A stretch of 64,000 nt of DNA from Streptomyces cellulosae (GCA_014655195.1 BNBH01000033.1:1-64000); one strand, 5' to 3'; counted from the first letter of the stretch, positions 41,404-53,759 are shown. The notes: a model not told the origin generated them from the letters alone. Program-made: numbers and translations.

Positions 41404-43509
41404 TCAACCGTGGTTCAGCTCGAACCACACCACCTTCCCCGTGCTCAACCGAGTCGCCCCCCACCGCCGGGCCAGCCGGTTGACCAGATACAACCCACGC
41501 CCACCCTCATCCGTGGCCCGCGCCTGCCGCAGCCGCGGCAACTGCGGCACATCGTCCCCCACCTCGCACCGCAGCACATCCGTGCGCAACAGCCGCAGCG
41601 TCACCGGCCGCGAGGCATACCGCACCGCGTTGGTGACGACCTCGCTCACCAGCAGTTCCACCGAGTCGCTCAGCTCGTCCATGCCCCAGCGGGACAACTG
41701 CCGCCGGGCCAGCCGCCGCGCCCGCCCGGGCGCCGCGTCCTCCGGCTCCAGGAACCAGTACGCGACGTCGTTCGGCGCGATCCCGTCGAAGCGGGCGGCG
41801 AGCAGCGCGATGTCGTCGTCCCGGTCGCCCGGACCGAGCATGTCCAGCACCTCGTCGCACAGCGCCTCCAGCGGCGGCGGATGGTCAGGCCCCGTCAGCT
41901 GCGCGGTCGCGGCGAGCTTCTCCCGCAGCTGCTCGATGCCGGTCCACACGTCCCGCAGCCGGGACTCCACCAGGCCGTCGGTGTAGAGCAACAGGGTCGC
42001 CCCGGCGGGCGCCTCCAGCTCCACGGCCTCGAAGTCCACCCCGCCCACGCCGATCGGGGCGCCCGCCGGCACCCGCAGCACCTCCGCGCGTCCGCCCAGG
42101 TGCAGCAGCACGGGCGGCGGATGGCCGGCGTTGGCGATGGTGATGCGGTGGGCTACCGGGTCGTACACCGCGTAGAGGCAGGTCGCCATGCGGTCCACGC
42201 CGAGCCGCTGGGCCTGCTCGTCGAGGTGGTGCAGCACCTCCTGCGGCGGCAGGTCGAGCCCGGCGAGGGTCTGCGCGGTGGTGCGCAGCTGGCCCATGAT
42301 CGCCGCCGACGTCATGGAGTGACCCATCACATCGCCGACCACCAGGGCGACCCGGCTGCCGGGCAGCGGGATCGCGTCGTACCAGTCGCCGCCCACCCGC
42401 GCGGTCTCCGCGGCCTGCAGGTACCGCGACGCCAGCCGTACGCCGGTGCAGTGCGGCAGGGTCTCCGGCAGCATCGTGCGCTGGAGCTCGTCCGCGATGT
42501 ACGCCTCACGCCCGTACAGCACGGCCTTGTCGATGCCGAGGGCGCTGTGCGTGGCGAGCTGCGCCGCGACCAGCAGGTCGTCGGCCTCGAAGGGGACGCG
42601 CTCGGGGCGGCGCAGGAACAGTGCCGCGCCGATCACCCGGCGCCGGCCGCGCAGCGGCGCGAGGACCGCCCGCTGGCCGTCCGGGACGGCCGCCGCGCCC
42701 TCCTCGCCGAGGAGTTCCGGCAGCGCCGCCCGCGCGGCCGGGGCGTCCGTGAACACCGGACGGACCCCGCGCAGCACCTCGGCGAGCGCGCTGCCGGGCC
42801 GTACCGTGCACAGCTCCTCGCCGACCGAGTCCAGCTCGGACGGCTGCTCCGGAGGCGCGATCGGCATGAAGCCGCCGCCCTCGGTGTCCCGTTCGGCGGG
42901 GATCCGGTCGGTGCGGCGCAGCCGCAGCACCAGCGGGCCCGTGGGCCGCTCGTCGCCGACGGGCAGCGGGTCGCGCAGATACACCAGGATCGCGTCGGAG
43001 AAGGTCGGCACGGTCGCCCGGCACAGCCCCATCACGATCTCGTCCAGGTCGATGCCGCGGGCGATCCGCCGGGTGGCCGCGCCGACGAAGCGCAGCCGGT
43101 CTCCGTCCCGCCGCATCGGCGTGGGACGGCCCGGCCGTGTCACCTGGCCCGTGCGGCGGTCCTTCCCGTCCGGGGCACGGTCCACCCGGTCCTGCCCGTC
43201 GGCGGGCTGCACGGGGATGCCGTCCGGCGCGGGCCGCGGACGGGGGGTGTCCGGCTCCGCGTCCGGACCGACGCCCGGCTGGGAGTGCTCGGACCCCGGC
43301 ACGTCCCCCGCGTCGGGCGCGGGCCCGCCGGAGACGGCGCCGGGCGCGGGCGGCTCACCGCCGGAGCGGCCCTGTGCCGGTAAGGCGGCGCCCGTACCGG
43401 CCGTGGGGGCCGGGGAACGCAGGAACGCCCCGCGGGGATCCGCGGGGTCCACGCCCGGCTGGGGGCGCTCGAAGGAGGTCGGCTGCTCCGTCACGCGTGT
43501 CGAGTCCAT
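41404..43509 (-). CDS. SpoIIE-type PP2C phosphatase fused to GAF and HATPase (anti-sigma-like) domains
   Basis: A 701-residue protein. A ~130-residue Pro/Gly-rich disordered N-terminus precedes a GAF-like sensor domain (about 140-325) and a SpoIIE/PP2C phosphatase (about 345-555) with metal-binding motifs 'GGDWYDAI', 'GDVMGHSM', 'ANAGHPPP', 'LLLYTDGLVE' and 'DDDIALLAAR'. A C-terminal HATPase domain of the SpoIIAB/RsbW type (about 575-700, 'LLVSEVVTNAVRYA', 'GGRGLYLVNRLA') follows. It could both dephosphorylate an anti-anti-sigma factor and bind or phosphorylate its partners. No STAS gene is adjacent. Confidence 0.93.
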   Translation of the reverse strand: MDSTRVTEQPTSFERPQPGVDPADPRGAFLRSPAPTAGTGAALPAQGRSGGEPPAPGAVSGGPAPDAGDVPGSEHSQPGVGPDAEPDTPRPRPAPDGIPVQPADGQDRVDRAPDGKDRRTGQVTRPGRPTPMRRDGDRLRFVGAATRRIARGIDLDEIVMGLCRATVPTFSDAILVYLRDPLPVGDERPTGPLVLRLRRTDRIPAERDTEGGGFMPIAPPEQPSELDSVGEELCTVRPGSALAEVLRGVRPVFTDAPAARAALPELLGEEGAAAVPDGQRAVLAPLRGRRRVIGAALFLRRPERVPFEADDLLVAAQLATHSALGIDKAVLYGREAYIADELQRTMLPETLPHCTGVRLASRYLQAAETARVGGDWYDAIPLPGSRVALVVGDVMGHSMTSAAIMGQLRTTAQTLAGLDLPPQEVLHHLDEQAQRLGVDRMATCLYAVYDPVAHRITIANAGHPPPVLLHLGGRAEVLRVPAGAPIGVGGVDFEAVELEAPAGATLLLYTDGLVESRLRDVWTGIEQLREKLAATAQLTGPDHPPPLEALCDEVLDMLGPGDRDDDIALLAARFDGIAPNDVAYWFLEPEDAAPGRARRLARRQLSRWGMDELSDSVELLVSEVVTNAVRYASRPVTLRLLRTDVLRCEVGDDVPQLPRLRQARATDEGGRGLYLVNRLARRWGATRLSTGKVVWFELNHG

Positions 43510-43783
43510 CCGTCCGGCGCACGCCGTGCGCGCGGTTCGCTCCGCCGAAACTCCGATACCCGGAACAGGTGCCCCCGGAACGGATTTCGCGTGTGGTCAG
43601 AGGTTGTTCCTGCGACGCCGGCCGGCCGTCGTCGGCCCGTGCCGGTGTTTCCGTACCCCTCGCTCACGTCCTGCCGCCCCTCGGTGACGTCCGGTCAAGC
43701 TTCGCGCGCGCTCCGGTGGTTGCTGCTCCGCGCCCTTGCGGACGACGATCCTACGTTTCCTGCCCGGGGGCGCAGCAAGGGTC

Positions 43784-44476
43784 TCACGGGGATGCGTGCG
43801 CCGCGGTGCGGTCCCAGTCCTGTGGGAGTGACGGTACAGCCCAGGACGGATCCGGACGCCAGTTCTCCCAGCCGTCCGAGAACGGAGAGCCCCAGGCGTC
43901 GATCACCGCGACCGCGGCGCGCCCCGCCTCGCGCACCCGCCGGGCCAGCGCGGGGTCCATCAGGCCGTCCCGCCGGGCCTGCGCGAACTCGTCCTCGTCC
44001 CGCCAGTGCCAGCCGCCGTCCGGCTGCACGGAGATGTCCAGGAAGTGGTCCTCGGAGTCCACCCCGCCCGCCCAGCGGACGAGCGGCTCCTCCAGGTTCA
44101 CGTACCAGTTCTTGAAGCGCCAGCCCGGCTCCCAGAACAGCCACACCGACCAGGGCTCGCCGGGCCGGGCCAGCTTCAGCACGCCGGTGCCGAACCAGCG
44201 GTCCTTCTGCACCGTGCGCGGCTTGGTGTAGCGGGTGGCGAGGGGCTCCCGGTGGACCGGGGTGCCGTCGGCGAGGACGGGCTTCACGCACTCGGTGCCC
44301 GGCGCCATCCAGGCGGCCAGCACCTCCGAGTCGTCGCGCACGACCGTGACGGGGCGCGCGATGTGGATGCGCGCGCCGCCGTTCTCCCGGTACCGCCACA
44401 GGATCTGCGTCCCGGGCTCCCAGTGGCGGGCCGCTCCGCCCGCGTGGCCGCGCATCGTGGTTCCACCCTCTGTCAT
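43784..44476 (-). CDS. DUF402/FomD-like protein
   Basis: A 230-residue (or 223 from the ATG at 44455) DUF402 protein with the beta-barrel segments 'RYTKPRTVQKDRWFGTGVLKL', 'WSVWLFWEPGWRFKNWYVNLEEP' and metal-binding acidic motif 'VDSEDHFLDISVQPDGGWHWRDEDEF'. FomD of the fosfomycin pathway and relatives hydrolyse nucleotide esters. The substrate here is unknown. A minus-strand TAATAT at 44483-44488 lies six bases before the first ATG, so the longer form may be leaderless, while GAGGGTGGA would serve the shorter. Confidence 0.85.
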   Translation of the reverse strand: MTEGGTTMRGHAGGAARHWEPGTQILWRYRENGGARIHIARPVTVVRDDSEVLAAWMAPGTECVKPVLADGTPVHREPLATRYTKPRTVQKDRWFGTGVLKLARPGEPWSVWLFWEPGWRFKNWYVNLEEPLVRWAGGVDSEDHFLDISVQPDGGWHWRDEDEFAQARRDGLMDPALARRVREAGRAAVAVIDAWGSPFSDGWENWRPDPSWAVPSLPQDWDRTAAHASP

Positions 44477-44548
44477 GCGCAGATATTAGGTGGCCGGACC
44501 ACACGACGCTGCGGCCCCCGTCACGGTTCACCCCCCGTGCGCCAGGCT

Positions 44549-45952
<1,404 letters not shown>

Positions 45953-46061
45953 CGTGTACCTCCAAGGAGCACAGCAGCGGTGTCGGACGAGCGTATTCCC
46001 CGGAAAGCGGTCCGCCCCGCCGCGACGTCGCGCGGCGGGGCGGACGGACCCGTGGGGGGTG

Positions 46062-47492
46062 TCAGGCGCTCTGCAGGCTCACGTCGTCCAGCAGGAAGCC
46101 GGTCTGCAGGCTGTAGTCCTCGGTGGCGGTGAAGGTCACGGTGACCGTCTGCCCGGCGTACGCGGACAGGTCGGCCGACCGCTGGACCCAGCCGCCGCCG
46201 GCGTGCACGTTGGACCAGGTCGCGAGCGTGGACCCGTTCACCCGGACGGTGAACGTGTCGTACGCCCGGCTGCCGGACTCGGCGGTCTCGATCTGCAGCC
46301 AGAAGACCAGCGACGCGCGCGTGCAGTCCGCCGGGACGGTCACCGTCTGGCTCAGCGACTCGGTGCTGGTGGAGCCGTTGCCGCCGAGCCAGGCGAATCG
46401 GGTGCCGCCGTGCGCGGTCCGCCCGGTGTGGGCGGCGATGACCGCGGTGGTCCCGGTCCAGGGCGCGGTCCCGCTCTCGAACCCGCCGTTGCCGACGACG
46501 CCGGCCGGGTCGCAGGTGCCCCCGCCGCCGCCCGTGCCGACGGCCTGCTGCCACAGGGTGTACGCGATGCCGTCGGCCGCGCGGTCGAGCCCGGTGGTGT
46601 TGATGTTGCTCAGGGTGTCGCACGCCCGGTGGTAGCAGGGGTCGTACGCCGAGCCGGACGTGCCGCCCCACTTGGCGGCCTGCGCGGAGGTCTTGCGGGC
46701 GCTCGCGCCCATCGCGTAGCCGGAGGTGGGGATGCCGTACCGCTCGAAGGAGTAGTCGTCGCTGCGTCCCGCGCCCTCGGTGTTCTCCTCGGGCTGGAGG
46801 CCGAGCGAGTCCCAGTACGCCTTCATCGGCGCGGCGGCCGCGGAGGTGATGTGGTTGATGAAGTAACCGCCGTTGAGCGAGGCGACCATGTCGAAGTTGT
46901 AGTACGCCTTGATCTTGGCGCGGTCCGTCGAGGACAGCGTGCGGGCGTAGAAGTAGCTGCCGTTGAGGCCCTGCTCCTCGTCGGTCCACCAGGCGAAGCG
47001 GACGCGGTTGCGCATGTCCGGGTTCTCCCGGGCGAGCGTCAGGGCGTTCTCCAGGAGGGCGGCGGAGCCGGAGCCGTTGTCGTTCATGCCGGGTCCGGCG
47101 GAGACGCCGTCGAGGTGGGCGCCGAACATGTAGACGCTGTTGGCGTCGCCCCGGGGCCATTCGGCGATGAGGTTGGGACCGGCGCCGCTGGTGCAGCCGG
47201 AGGTGCAGGGCTGCTCGGTGACGGTGTAACCGGCGGCCTGGAGCTTGCCCTTCACGTAGGCGACGGAGTCGCGGTAACCCTGGCTCGTGGAACGGCGGTT
47301 GCCGCCGTTGCGGGAGGCGGCGGCGCTGAGCTCGTCGAGGTGGGCCCGGACCGCGGTGACGCTGATGTCGGGGGCGGCGAGGGCGGTGGTGGAGGCGGGG
47401 GACGTGCCGGACGGGGTGGCCGCGGCGGGGAGTGTGCCGAAGCCGAGCACGAGGGCGAGCAGGGTGCTCGCCGCGGCGAATCTTCGTTTCAC
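46062..47492 (-). CDS. Secreted M28 aminopeptidase with C-terminal beta-sandwich domain
   Basis: A 476-residue exported peptidase read from GTG 47492, with GGAGGAG upstream. The signal peptide ends near residue 26. The M28 zinc enzyme domain (about 40-315) has ligands His126, Asp138, Glu173, Asp201 and His288 and catalytic Glu172 ('GAHLDG', 'MNDNGSG', 'TDEEQG', 'NFDMV', 'CYHRACD'), as in the Streptomyces griseus aminopeptidase. After a Gly linker, ~145 residues form a carbohydrate-binding-like sandwich ('GGFESGTAPW' to 'FLLDDVSLQ'). It frees N-terminal amino acids outside the cell. Confidence 0.95.
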   Translation of the reverse strand: MKRRFAAASTLLALVLGFGTLPAAATPSGTSPASTTALAAPDISVTAVRAHLDELSAAASRNGGNRRSTSQGYRDSVAYVKGKLQAAGYTVTEQPCTSGCTSGAGPNLIAEWPRGDANSVYMFGAHLDGVSAGPGMNDNGSGSAALLENALTLARENPDMRNRVRFAWWTDEEQGLNGSYFYARTLSSTDRAKIKAYYNFDMVASLNGGYFINHITSAAAAPMKAYWDSLGLQPEENTEGAGRSDDYSFERYGIPTSGYAMGASARKTSAQAAKWGGTSGSAYDPCYHRACDTLSNINTTGLDRAADGIAYTLWQQAVGTGGGGGTCDPAGVVGNGGFESGTAPWTGTTAVIAAHTGRTAHGGTRFAWLGGNGSTSTESLSQTVTVPADCTRASLVFWLQIETAESGSRAYDTFTVRVNGSTLATWSNVHAGGGWVQRSADLSAYAGQTVTVTFTATEDYSLQTGFLLDDVSLQSA

Positions 47493-47749
47493 CTGGACTC
47501 CTCCGGACGGTGGCTGTGGGGTTGCCACGCGGGGGCCTGGGCATGGCATGTGCATGCCTGGCCTGTCAGGAAGGGTCACAGCAGGTTGTTGATCGGGTCA
47601 ACGGCACGGGGTGGGCGGGGCGAGGTTTGTCCGAAAGCAGTACAGGGATTCCGGTATACGGACACGGGTGGGGACGAGCCCGGGGAGTTCGCCATCCTCC
47701 GCCCCTTCCCGTCCCGTCCCCGGGGCGCCGCCCCGGACCCCGCTGCTCA

Positions 47750-47787
47750 AACGCCGGAGGGGCTACACATGTAACCCCTCCGGCGTT
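47750..47787 (-). terminator. Hairpin terminator after the class I fumarase gene
   Basis: A 17-base-pair stem with one mismatch (47750-47766 with 47771-47787) and an ACAT loop, containing the common Streptomyces element CGCCGGAGGGG. It lies 33 bases beyond the fumarase stop on the minus strand. Confidence 0.8.
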
Positions 47788-47819
47788 CGAGGACGAGGCC
47801 CGTCAGGGCCGATACAGGC

Positions 47820-49487
<1,668 letters not shown>

Positions 49488-49640
49488 TCGCCCATTCCTC
49501 ACTCGACGGAAGACCGCCCGCCTCCGTCGGCGGGCCATCCCAGCCTAGGACCTGCCGCCGACGCCGATCCTGTGAGGTTGTCCTCAGTTGTCCGCACCGC
49601 GGGGTAGTCGCGATCTATCGCGTTTGGGTACGCTGCTGTC

Positions 49641-50336
49641 GTGGACCTTCAGAAGCACGCCCAGCAGCCGGACACGACGCCGCGGAGCGCCGAGCTGCGC
49701 GCCTCCGACGCCGACCGGGACCGCATCGTCGAGCTGTTGCACGACGCGCACGCGGAAGGCCGGCTGACCGCCGACGAGCACGCCGAGCGCGTCGAGGGCG
49801 CGCTGACCGCCAAGACGCTGGGCGAGCTGGAAGGGTTCATCCAGGACCTCCCGGCCGCCCACGAGCGGCGCGCGGCCCCCTTCCCCGCGCCCGGCCGCCC
49901 CGCCGCGGGCGTCTTCCCGGTCGACCCCGACGACAACGTGGTCGCGGTGTTCAGCGCGGCCGCCCGCAAGGGCCGCTGGCGCACCGGCCGCCGTATCCAC
50001 GCGTACGCGGTGTTCGGCAGCGTGGAGATCGACCTCAGCGAGGCGCTCTTCGACCACCAGCAGGTGATGATCAAGGCGTTCTCCGTCTTCGGCAGCGTCG
50101 AGATCCGCGTCCCGGAGAACGTGTCGCTGCGCGGCACCGGCGGCGGCGTGCTCGGCGCCTTCGAGGTGGACCCGCAGGACTCGCCCGACGACAACGCCCC
50201 CGTGATCTACGTCGACGGGTGGGCGATCCTCGGCAGCGTCGAGGCCCGGCCGAAGCGCGGCAAGCTCGTGAAGGACATCCTGGACCGGGTGCAGCGCACG
50301 GTGGACCGCAGCATGCGCAAGCACCTGGGGCACTGA
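49641..50336 (+). CDS. DUF1707 protein with LiaF-like C-terminal domain
   Basis: A 231-residue protein. A DUF1707 helical domain (about 17-72, 'LRASDADRDRIVELLHDAHAEGRL') precedes a beta-helix-like region (about 110-210) with repeated 'VFGSVEI' and 'ILGSVEA' motifs typical of the cell-wall-active antibiotic response (LiaF C-terminal) domain. There is no membrane segment. It starts with GTG, divergent from the class I fumarase. The role is unknown; LiaF relatives sense envelope stress. Confidence 0.85.
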   Translation: MDLQKHAQQPDTTPRSAELRASDADRDRIVELLHDAHAEGRLTADEHAERVEGALTAKTLGELEGFIQDLPAAHERRAAPFPAPGRPAAGVFPVDPDDNVVAVFSAAARKGRWRTGRRIHAYAVFGSVEIDLSEALFDHQQVMIKAFSVFGSVEIRVPENVSLRGTGGGVLGAFEVDPQDSPDDNAPVIYVDGWAILGSVEARPKRGKLVKDILDRVQRTVDRSMRKHLGH

Positions 50337-50502
50337 ACGCGGCGCAGGCGGAGGCCGGTTGGGGACTCTGTGCATAGGCGCGCGCACATCGGGTAAGCCT
50401 TGACGCATCGTCTCCTTGGAGGGCGCCAGGGATTCACGCCGGGCCGACCCACGTGCATCCACGGCACTCGCCAGCTCGCGAAGCCGTCGTCAGGAGTAGA
50501 CC

Positions 50503-50877
50503 GTGCTGCAACCGCCGCATTCGTCCCTGCAGGTAGCCGCCGTTCCGGCCCAGCGAGTGGCAGCGCGGGACAGGGACCAGGACGCCCCCTGGCACACCGA
50601 GGCGGTGTGCCGGCGTGACGAGGCGGGCCTGTTCTTCGCGCCGTCGAAGGAACCGACCGCCGCGCGGCTGTCCCGCGAGGAGGCGGCCAAGCGGGTCTGC
50701 GCCCGCTGTCCGGTCATGGTGGAGTGCCGCGAGCACGCCCTGCTCCAGCCGGAGCCGTACGGCGTGTGGGGCGGCCTGACCGCGGCGGAGCGCCGCGTCG
50801 TCCTGGCCCGCCGCAGGCGCCGCGAAATGGAACTGAAGAAGACGGCCCGCCAGAACCGCATACCCGCGGCCGGCTGA
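50503..50877 (+). CDS. WhiB-like iron-sulfur transcription factor
   Basis: A 124-residue WhiB-family protein with four cluster cysteines, Cys36, Cys66, Cys69 and Cys75 (C-X29-C-X2-C-X5-C), then the G(V/I)WGG turn at 87-91 ('PYGVWGGLTAAERR') and a basic C-terminal tail. It binds a 4Fe-4S cluster and acts with the principal sigma factor. CAGGAG precedes the GTG start by 6 bases. A terminator hairpin follows at 50894. Confidence 0.95.
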   Translation: MLQPPHSSLQVAAVPAQRVAARDRDQDAPWHTEAVCRRDEAGLFFAPSKEPTAARLSREEAAKRVCARCPVMVECREHALLQPEPYGVWGGLTAAERRVVLARRRRREMELKKTARQNRIPAAG

Positions 50878-50893
50878 CACCGCCCCAAAAAAA

Positions 50894-50923
50894 GGGGCGC
50901 CCCCTCCGCACAGGGGACGCCCC
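50894..50923 (+). terminator. Hairpin terminator after the whiB-like gene
   Basis: Positions 50894-50905 pair with 50912-50923 over 12 base pairs with one mismatch, six-base loop, 16 bases after the stop. A run of seven A immediately precedes the stem, so it could also terminate minus-strand transcripts (poly-U after the hairpin). Confidence 0.8.
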
Positions 50924-50939
50924 TTCCAGCACGAGCTAC

Positions 50940-51290
50940 GGGCGGACAACTCCCCCAGGGGCGCGGGGAACGGCGCGACGGCCCGAACACACGCGCCCGC
51001 CTGTTGACCGCCGGGCGCACCAACTCCCTCAGGGGCGCGGGGAACGGCGCGACGGCCCGGAACACTTACGCCCGCCTGTCCACCGCCGGGCGCATCAACT
51101 CCCTCAGGGGCGCGGGGAACGGCGCGACGGCCCGGAACACTTGCGCCCGCCTGTTGACCGCCGGGCGCATCAACTCCCTCAGGGGCGCGGGGAACGGCGC
51201 GACGGCCCGAACACACGCGCCCGCCTGTCCACCGCCGGGCGGACAACTCCCCCAGGGGCGCGGGGAACTGCGCGATCAACCCACACGCAC
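50940..51290. repeat. ~74-bp tandem repeat array, four copies plus a partial fifth
   Basis: Units start at 50940, 51013, 51088, 51163 and 51237 (lengths 73, 75, 75 and 74, then a partial). Each holds the core CAGGGGCGCGGGGAAC followed by GGCGCGACGGCCCG and a CGCCCGCCTGT(T/C) segment. The last partial unit switches to GGGGAACTGCGCGATCAACCC, nearly the element at 41256-41280. The array fills the gap between the convergent whiB-like and glpX genes. It has no consistent reading frame. Confidence 0.93.
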
Positions 51291-51334
51291 CCGCACCCGC
51301 CCAAGCACCTCACGCACCCACCCGAACGGCGCCC

Positions 51335-52369
51335 TCACTTGGCCCGATCGAAGTCGATCGCGCTATAAGCCCGCAGCTTGCTCAGCCGATGCTCGGAATC
51401 AATCCTCCGCACCGTCCCCGACTTCGACCGCATCACGATGGAATCGGTGGTCGCCGTCTCCGACCGATACCGCACCCCCCGCAACAGCTCCCCGTCCGTG
51501 ATCCCGGTCGCGACGAAGAACACGTTGTCCCCGGTGACCAGATCCTCCGTGGTCAGCACCCGGTCCAGATCGTGCCCCGCGTCCACCGCCCGCTGCCGCT
51601 CCTCCTCGTCCTTGGGCCACAGCTTCCCCTGGATGGTGCCGCCCAGGCACTTCACCGCACAGGCCGAGATGATGCCCTCGGGCGTCCCGCCGATCCCCAG
51701 CAGCAGATCGATACCCGTGCCCTCGCGCAGCGCCAGGATCGACCCGGCCACATCACCGTCGGAGATCAGTTTGATCCGCGCCCCGGTCTCCCGGATCTCC
51801 TTGATGATGCCCTCGTGCCGAGGCCGGTCCAGGATCACCACGGTGACGTCCTCCGGGGTGACCCGCTTCGCCTTGGCGACCCGCCGGATGTTCACGCTCA
51901 CCGGCGCGTTGATGTCGACGAAGTCCGCCGCCTCCGGCCCGGTGACCAGCTTGTCCATGTAGAACACGGCCGACGGGTCGAACATCGACCCCCGCTCGGC
52001 CGCCGCCAGGACCGCGATGGCGTTGGTCATGCCCTTCGCGGTCAGCGTCGTACCGTCGATCGGGTCGACGGCGATGTCGCACTCCGGGCCGGTCCCGTCG
52101 CCCACGCGCTCCCCGTTGAAGAGCATCGGGGCCTCGTCCTTCTCGCCCTCGCCGATGACGACGACGCCGTTCATCGAGACGGTGGAGACCAGGGTGCGCA
52201 TGGCGCGGACCGCCGCACCGTCGGCGCCGTTCTTGTCGCCGCGTCCTACCCAGCGGCCCGCGGCCATCGCGGCCGCCTCGGTGACCCGTACGAGTTCCAG
52301 GGCGAGGTTGCGGTCCGGGGCCTCGGAGGGGACATCGAGCTCGGACGGCAAATGGTGGTGTTCGGTCAT
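51335..52369 (-). CDS. glpX: Class II fructose-1,6-bisphosphatase GlpX
   Basis: A 344-residue GlpX-type phosphatase that hydrolyses fructose 1,6-bisphosphate in gluconeogenesis. Metal and substrate motifs are 'VIGEGEKDEAPML', 'VDPIDGTTLTAKGM' and 'GIGGTPEGIISACAVKCLGG'. ATG 52369 follows AAAGGTG and gives the standard N-terminus; upstream in-frame ATGs are unlikely. Confidence 0.96.
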   Translation of the reverse strand: MTEHHHLPSELDVPSEAPDRNLALELVRVTEAAAMAAGRWVGRGDKNGADGAAVRAMRTLVSTVSMNGVVVIGEGEKDEAPMLFNGERVGDGTGPECDIAVDPIDGTTLTAKGMTNAIAVLAAAERGSMFDPSAVFYMDKLVTGPEAADFVDINAPVSVNIRRVAKAKRVTPEDVTVVILDRPRHEGIIKEIRETGARIKLISDGDVAGSILALREGTGIDLLLGIGGTPEGIISACAVKCLGGTIQGKLWPKDEEERQRAVDAGHDLDRVLTTEDLVTGDNVFFVATGITDGELLRGVRYRSETATTDSIVMRSKSGTVRRIDSEHRLSKLRAYSAIDFDRAK

Positions 52370-52494
52370 CGGAGCGCACCTTTCTGTACGACGACGGCCG
52401 GATGAGGGTATGGCCATGACTCTATCGCCAGGCAGACAAAATGAGCAGGGGACCCCACGGATGAGCGCTCCGGGCACCTGCGACGATAGGGGGC

Positions 52495-53019
52495 GTGGCA
52501 GGAACGAACAGCATGCAGAAGACCGCCAGGGACATGGTTCTCTCCCTGGCCCTCATCGTGCTCGCGGCGGGAGTGGTGTGGCTGTTCATCCCGCACACGG
52601 ACGGTGAGCCCGAGATCAAGCGCGTCGACTACCGCGTCGACCTGCTGACCGCCCGCCGCGCCGCCTCCTACCCCGTGGCCGCGCCCGAGGGGCTGCCCGA
52701 AGCCTGGAAGCCCACCTCCGTGCGCTATCGCGGGGCCGAGGACGAGGCCTGGCACCTAGGCTTCCGCACCCCTGAGGGCGAGTACGCGGCGGTCGAGCAG
52801 TCCGCGGGCAAGCGGAAGGCGTTCATCGAGGACAAGACGCAGCGCGCCGAGGAGACCGGCGCCACGCAGCGGATCGACGGCAGGACCTGGACGCGCTACG
52901 AGGGCGAGCGGTACGACGCCCTGGTGCTGGAGGACACCCCGGGCTCGACGACCGTGGTGACCGGCACGGCGTCCTTCGCGGAGATGACGAAGCTGGCGGA
53001 GTCGCTCCGCACGGAGTGA
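52495..53019 (+). CDS. DUF4245 membrane-anchored protein
   Basis: A 174-residue protein with one N-terminal membrane anchor (about 14-32) and an outer DUF4245 domain ('RRAASYPVAAPEGLPEAWKP', 'YAAVEQS', 'ALVLEDTPGSTTVVTGTASF'). DUF4245 proteins are widespread in actinobacteria and of unknown function. GTG 52495 or ATG 52513 (with AGGAA upstream) are both possible starts. It is divergent from glpX. Confidence 0.85.
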   Translation: MAGTNSMQKTARDMVLSLALIVLAAGVVWLFIPHTDGEPEIKRVDYRVDLLTARRAASYPVAAPEGLPEAWKPTSVRYRGAEDEAWHLGFRTPEGEYAAVEQSAGKRKAFIEDKTQRAEETGATQRIDGRTWTRYEGERYDALVLEDTPGSTTVVTGTASFAEMTKLAESLRTE

Positions 53020-53035
53020 CCGGCGCGCGAAAGGC

Positions 53036-53080
53036 AAGGGGCGGGGCCCCGGACCGTACGGTCCGGGGCCCCGCCCCTTG
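53036..53080. terminator. Long bidirectional terminator hairpin
   Basis: Positions 53036-53057 and 53058-53080 are complementary over about 22 bases with a single bulged G, centred on GGACCGTACGGTCC. It lies between convergent genes (DUF4245 and nitroreductase), 17 bases from each stop. Confidence 0.88.
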
Positions 53081-53097
53081 CGGTGTCCCTGACGGGC

Positions 53098-53688
53098 TCA
53101 GACGGTGGTGACGACCTGCTCGTACTCCAGGCGCGGGCTGCGCGGGAACCAGGCGTCGGGGCCGGGACGGCCGATGTTCACGACCATCAGCGGGGTGTGG
53201 TCGTCGTCCAGGAACTCCTTGCGGATGCCTTCCATGTCGCAGCCGGTCATCGGGCCGGCGGCCAGACCGGCGGCGCGCACGCCGATGATGAAGTACGCGG
53301 CCTGGAGGGCGGCGTTCAGCGAGGCGGAGGACTCGCGGACCGGGCGCTCGCCGAAGAAGGCGTCCTTGGCCTGCGGGAAGTGCGGGAAGAGCTGCGGCAG
53401 CTCCTCGTGGAACTCGTTGTCCGCGGACAGGATCGCGACGAGCGGCGCCGCGGCCGTCTTGGGGCGGTTGCCCTCGGCCATGTGCTGCACCAGGCGCTCA
53501 CGGGCCTCGGGGGAGCGGACCAGCGTGACACGCAGCGGCGACTGGTTCATGGACGTGGGGCCGTACTTGACCAGGTCGTAGACCGCCCGCACCTGCTCGT
53601 CGGTCACCGGTTCGTCGGTGAAGGTGTTGGCGGTGCGCGCCTCGCGGAACAGCAGGTCCTGTGCGGCGGCGTCGAGAACGAGAGACAT
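53098..53688 (-). CDS. Nitroreductase-family protein (RutE/malonic semialdehyde reductase type)
   Basis: A 196-residue FMN-dependent nitroreductase fold ('LFREARTANTFTDEPVTDEQ', 'YGPTSMNQSPLRV', 'GFFGERP'-like 'DAFFGERPVRESSASLNAAL' and 'NIGRPG'). The closest recognised group is RutE/HadB-like malonic semialdehyde reductase. The real substrate is unknown. It is a single gene with a strong palindrome over its promoter (53777-53809). Confidence 0.88.
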   Translation of the reverse strand: MSLVLDAAAQDLLFREARTANTFTDEPVTDEQVRAVYDLVKYGPTSMNQSPLRVTLVRSPEARERLVQHMAEGNRPKTAAAPLVAILSADNEFHEELPQLFPHFPQAKDAFFGERPVRESSASLNAALQAAYFIIGVRAAGLAAGPMTGCDMEGIRKEFLDDDHTPLMVVNIGRPGPDAWFPRSPRLEYEQVVTTV

Positions 53689-53759
53689 GGAGGAACCTCA
53701 TCGGGGAGTAGCGGCGGCCCGTCGGGGGATTAGCGGACCGCGGTCCGGTTGCCGCACCG

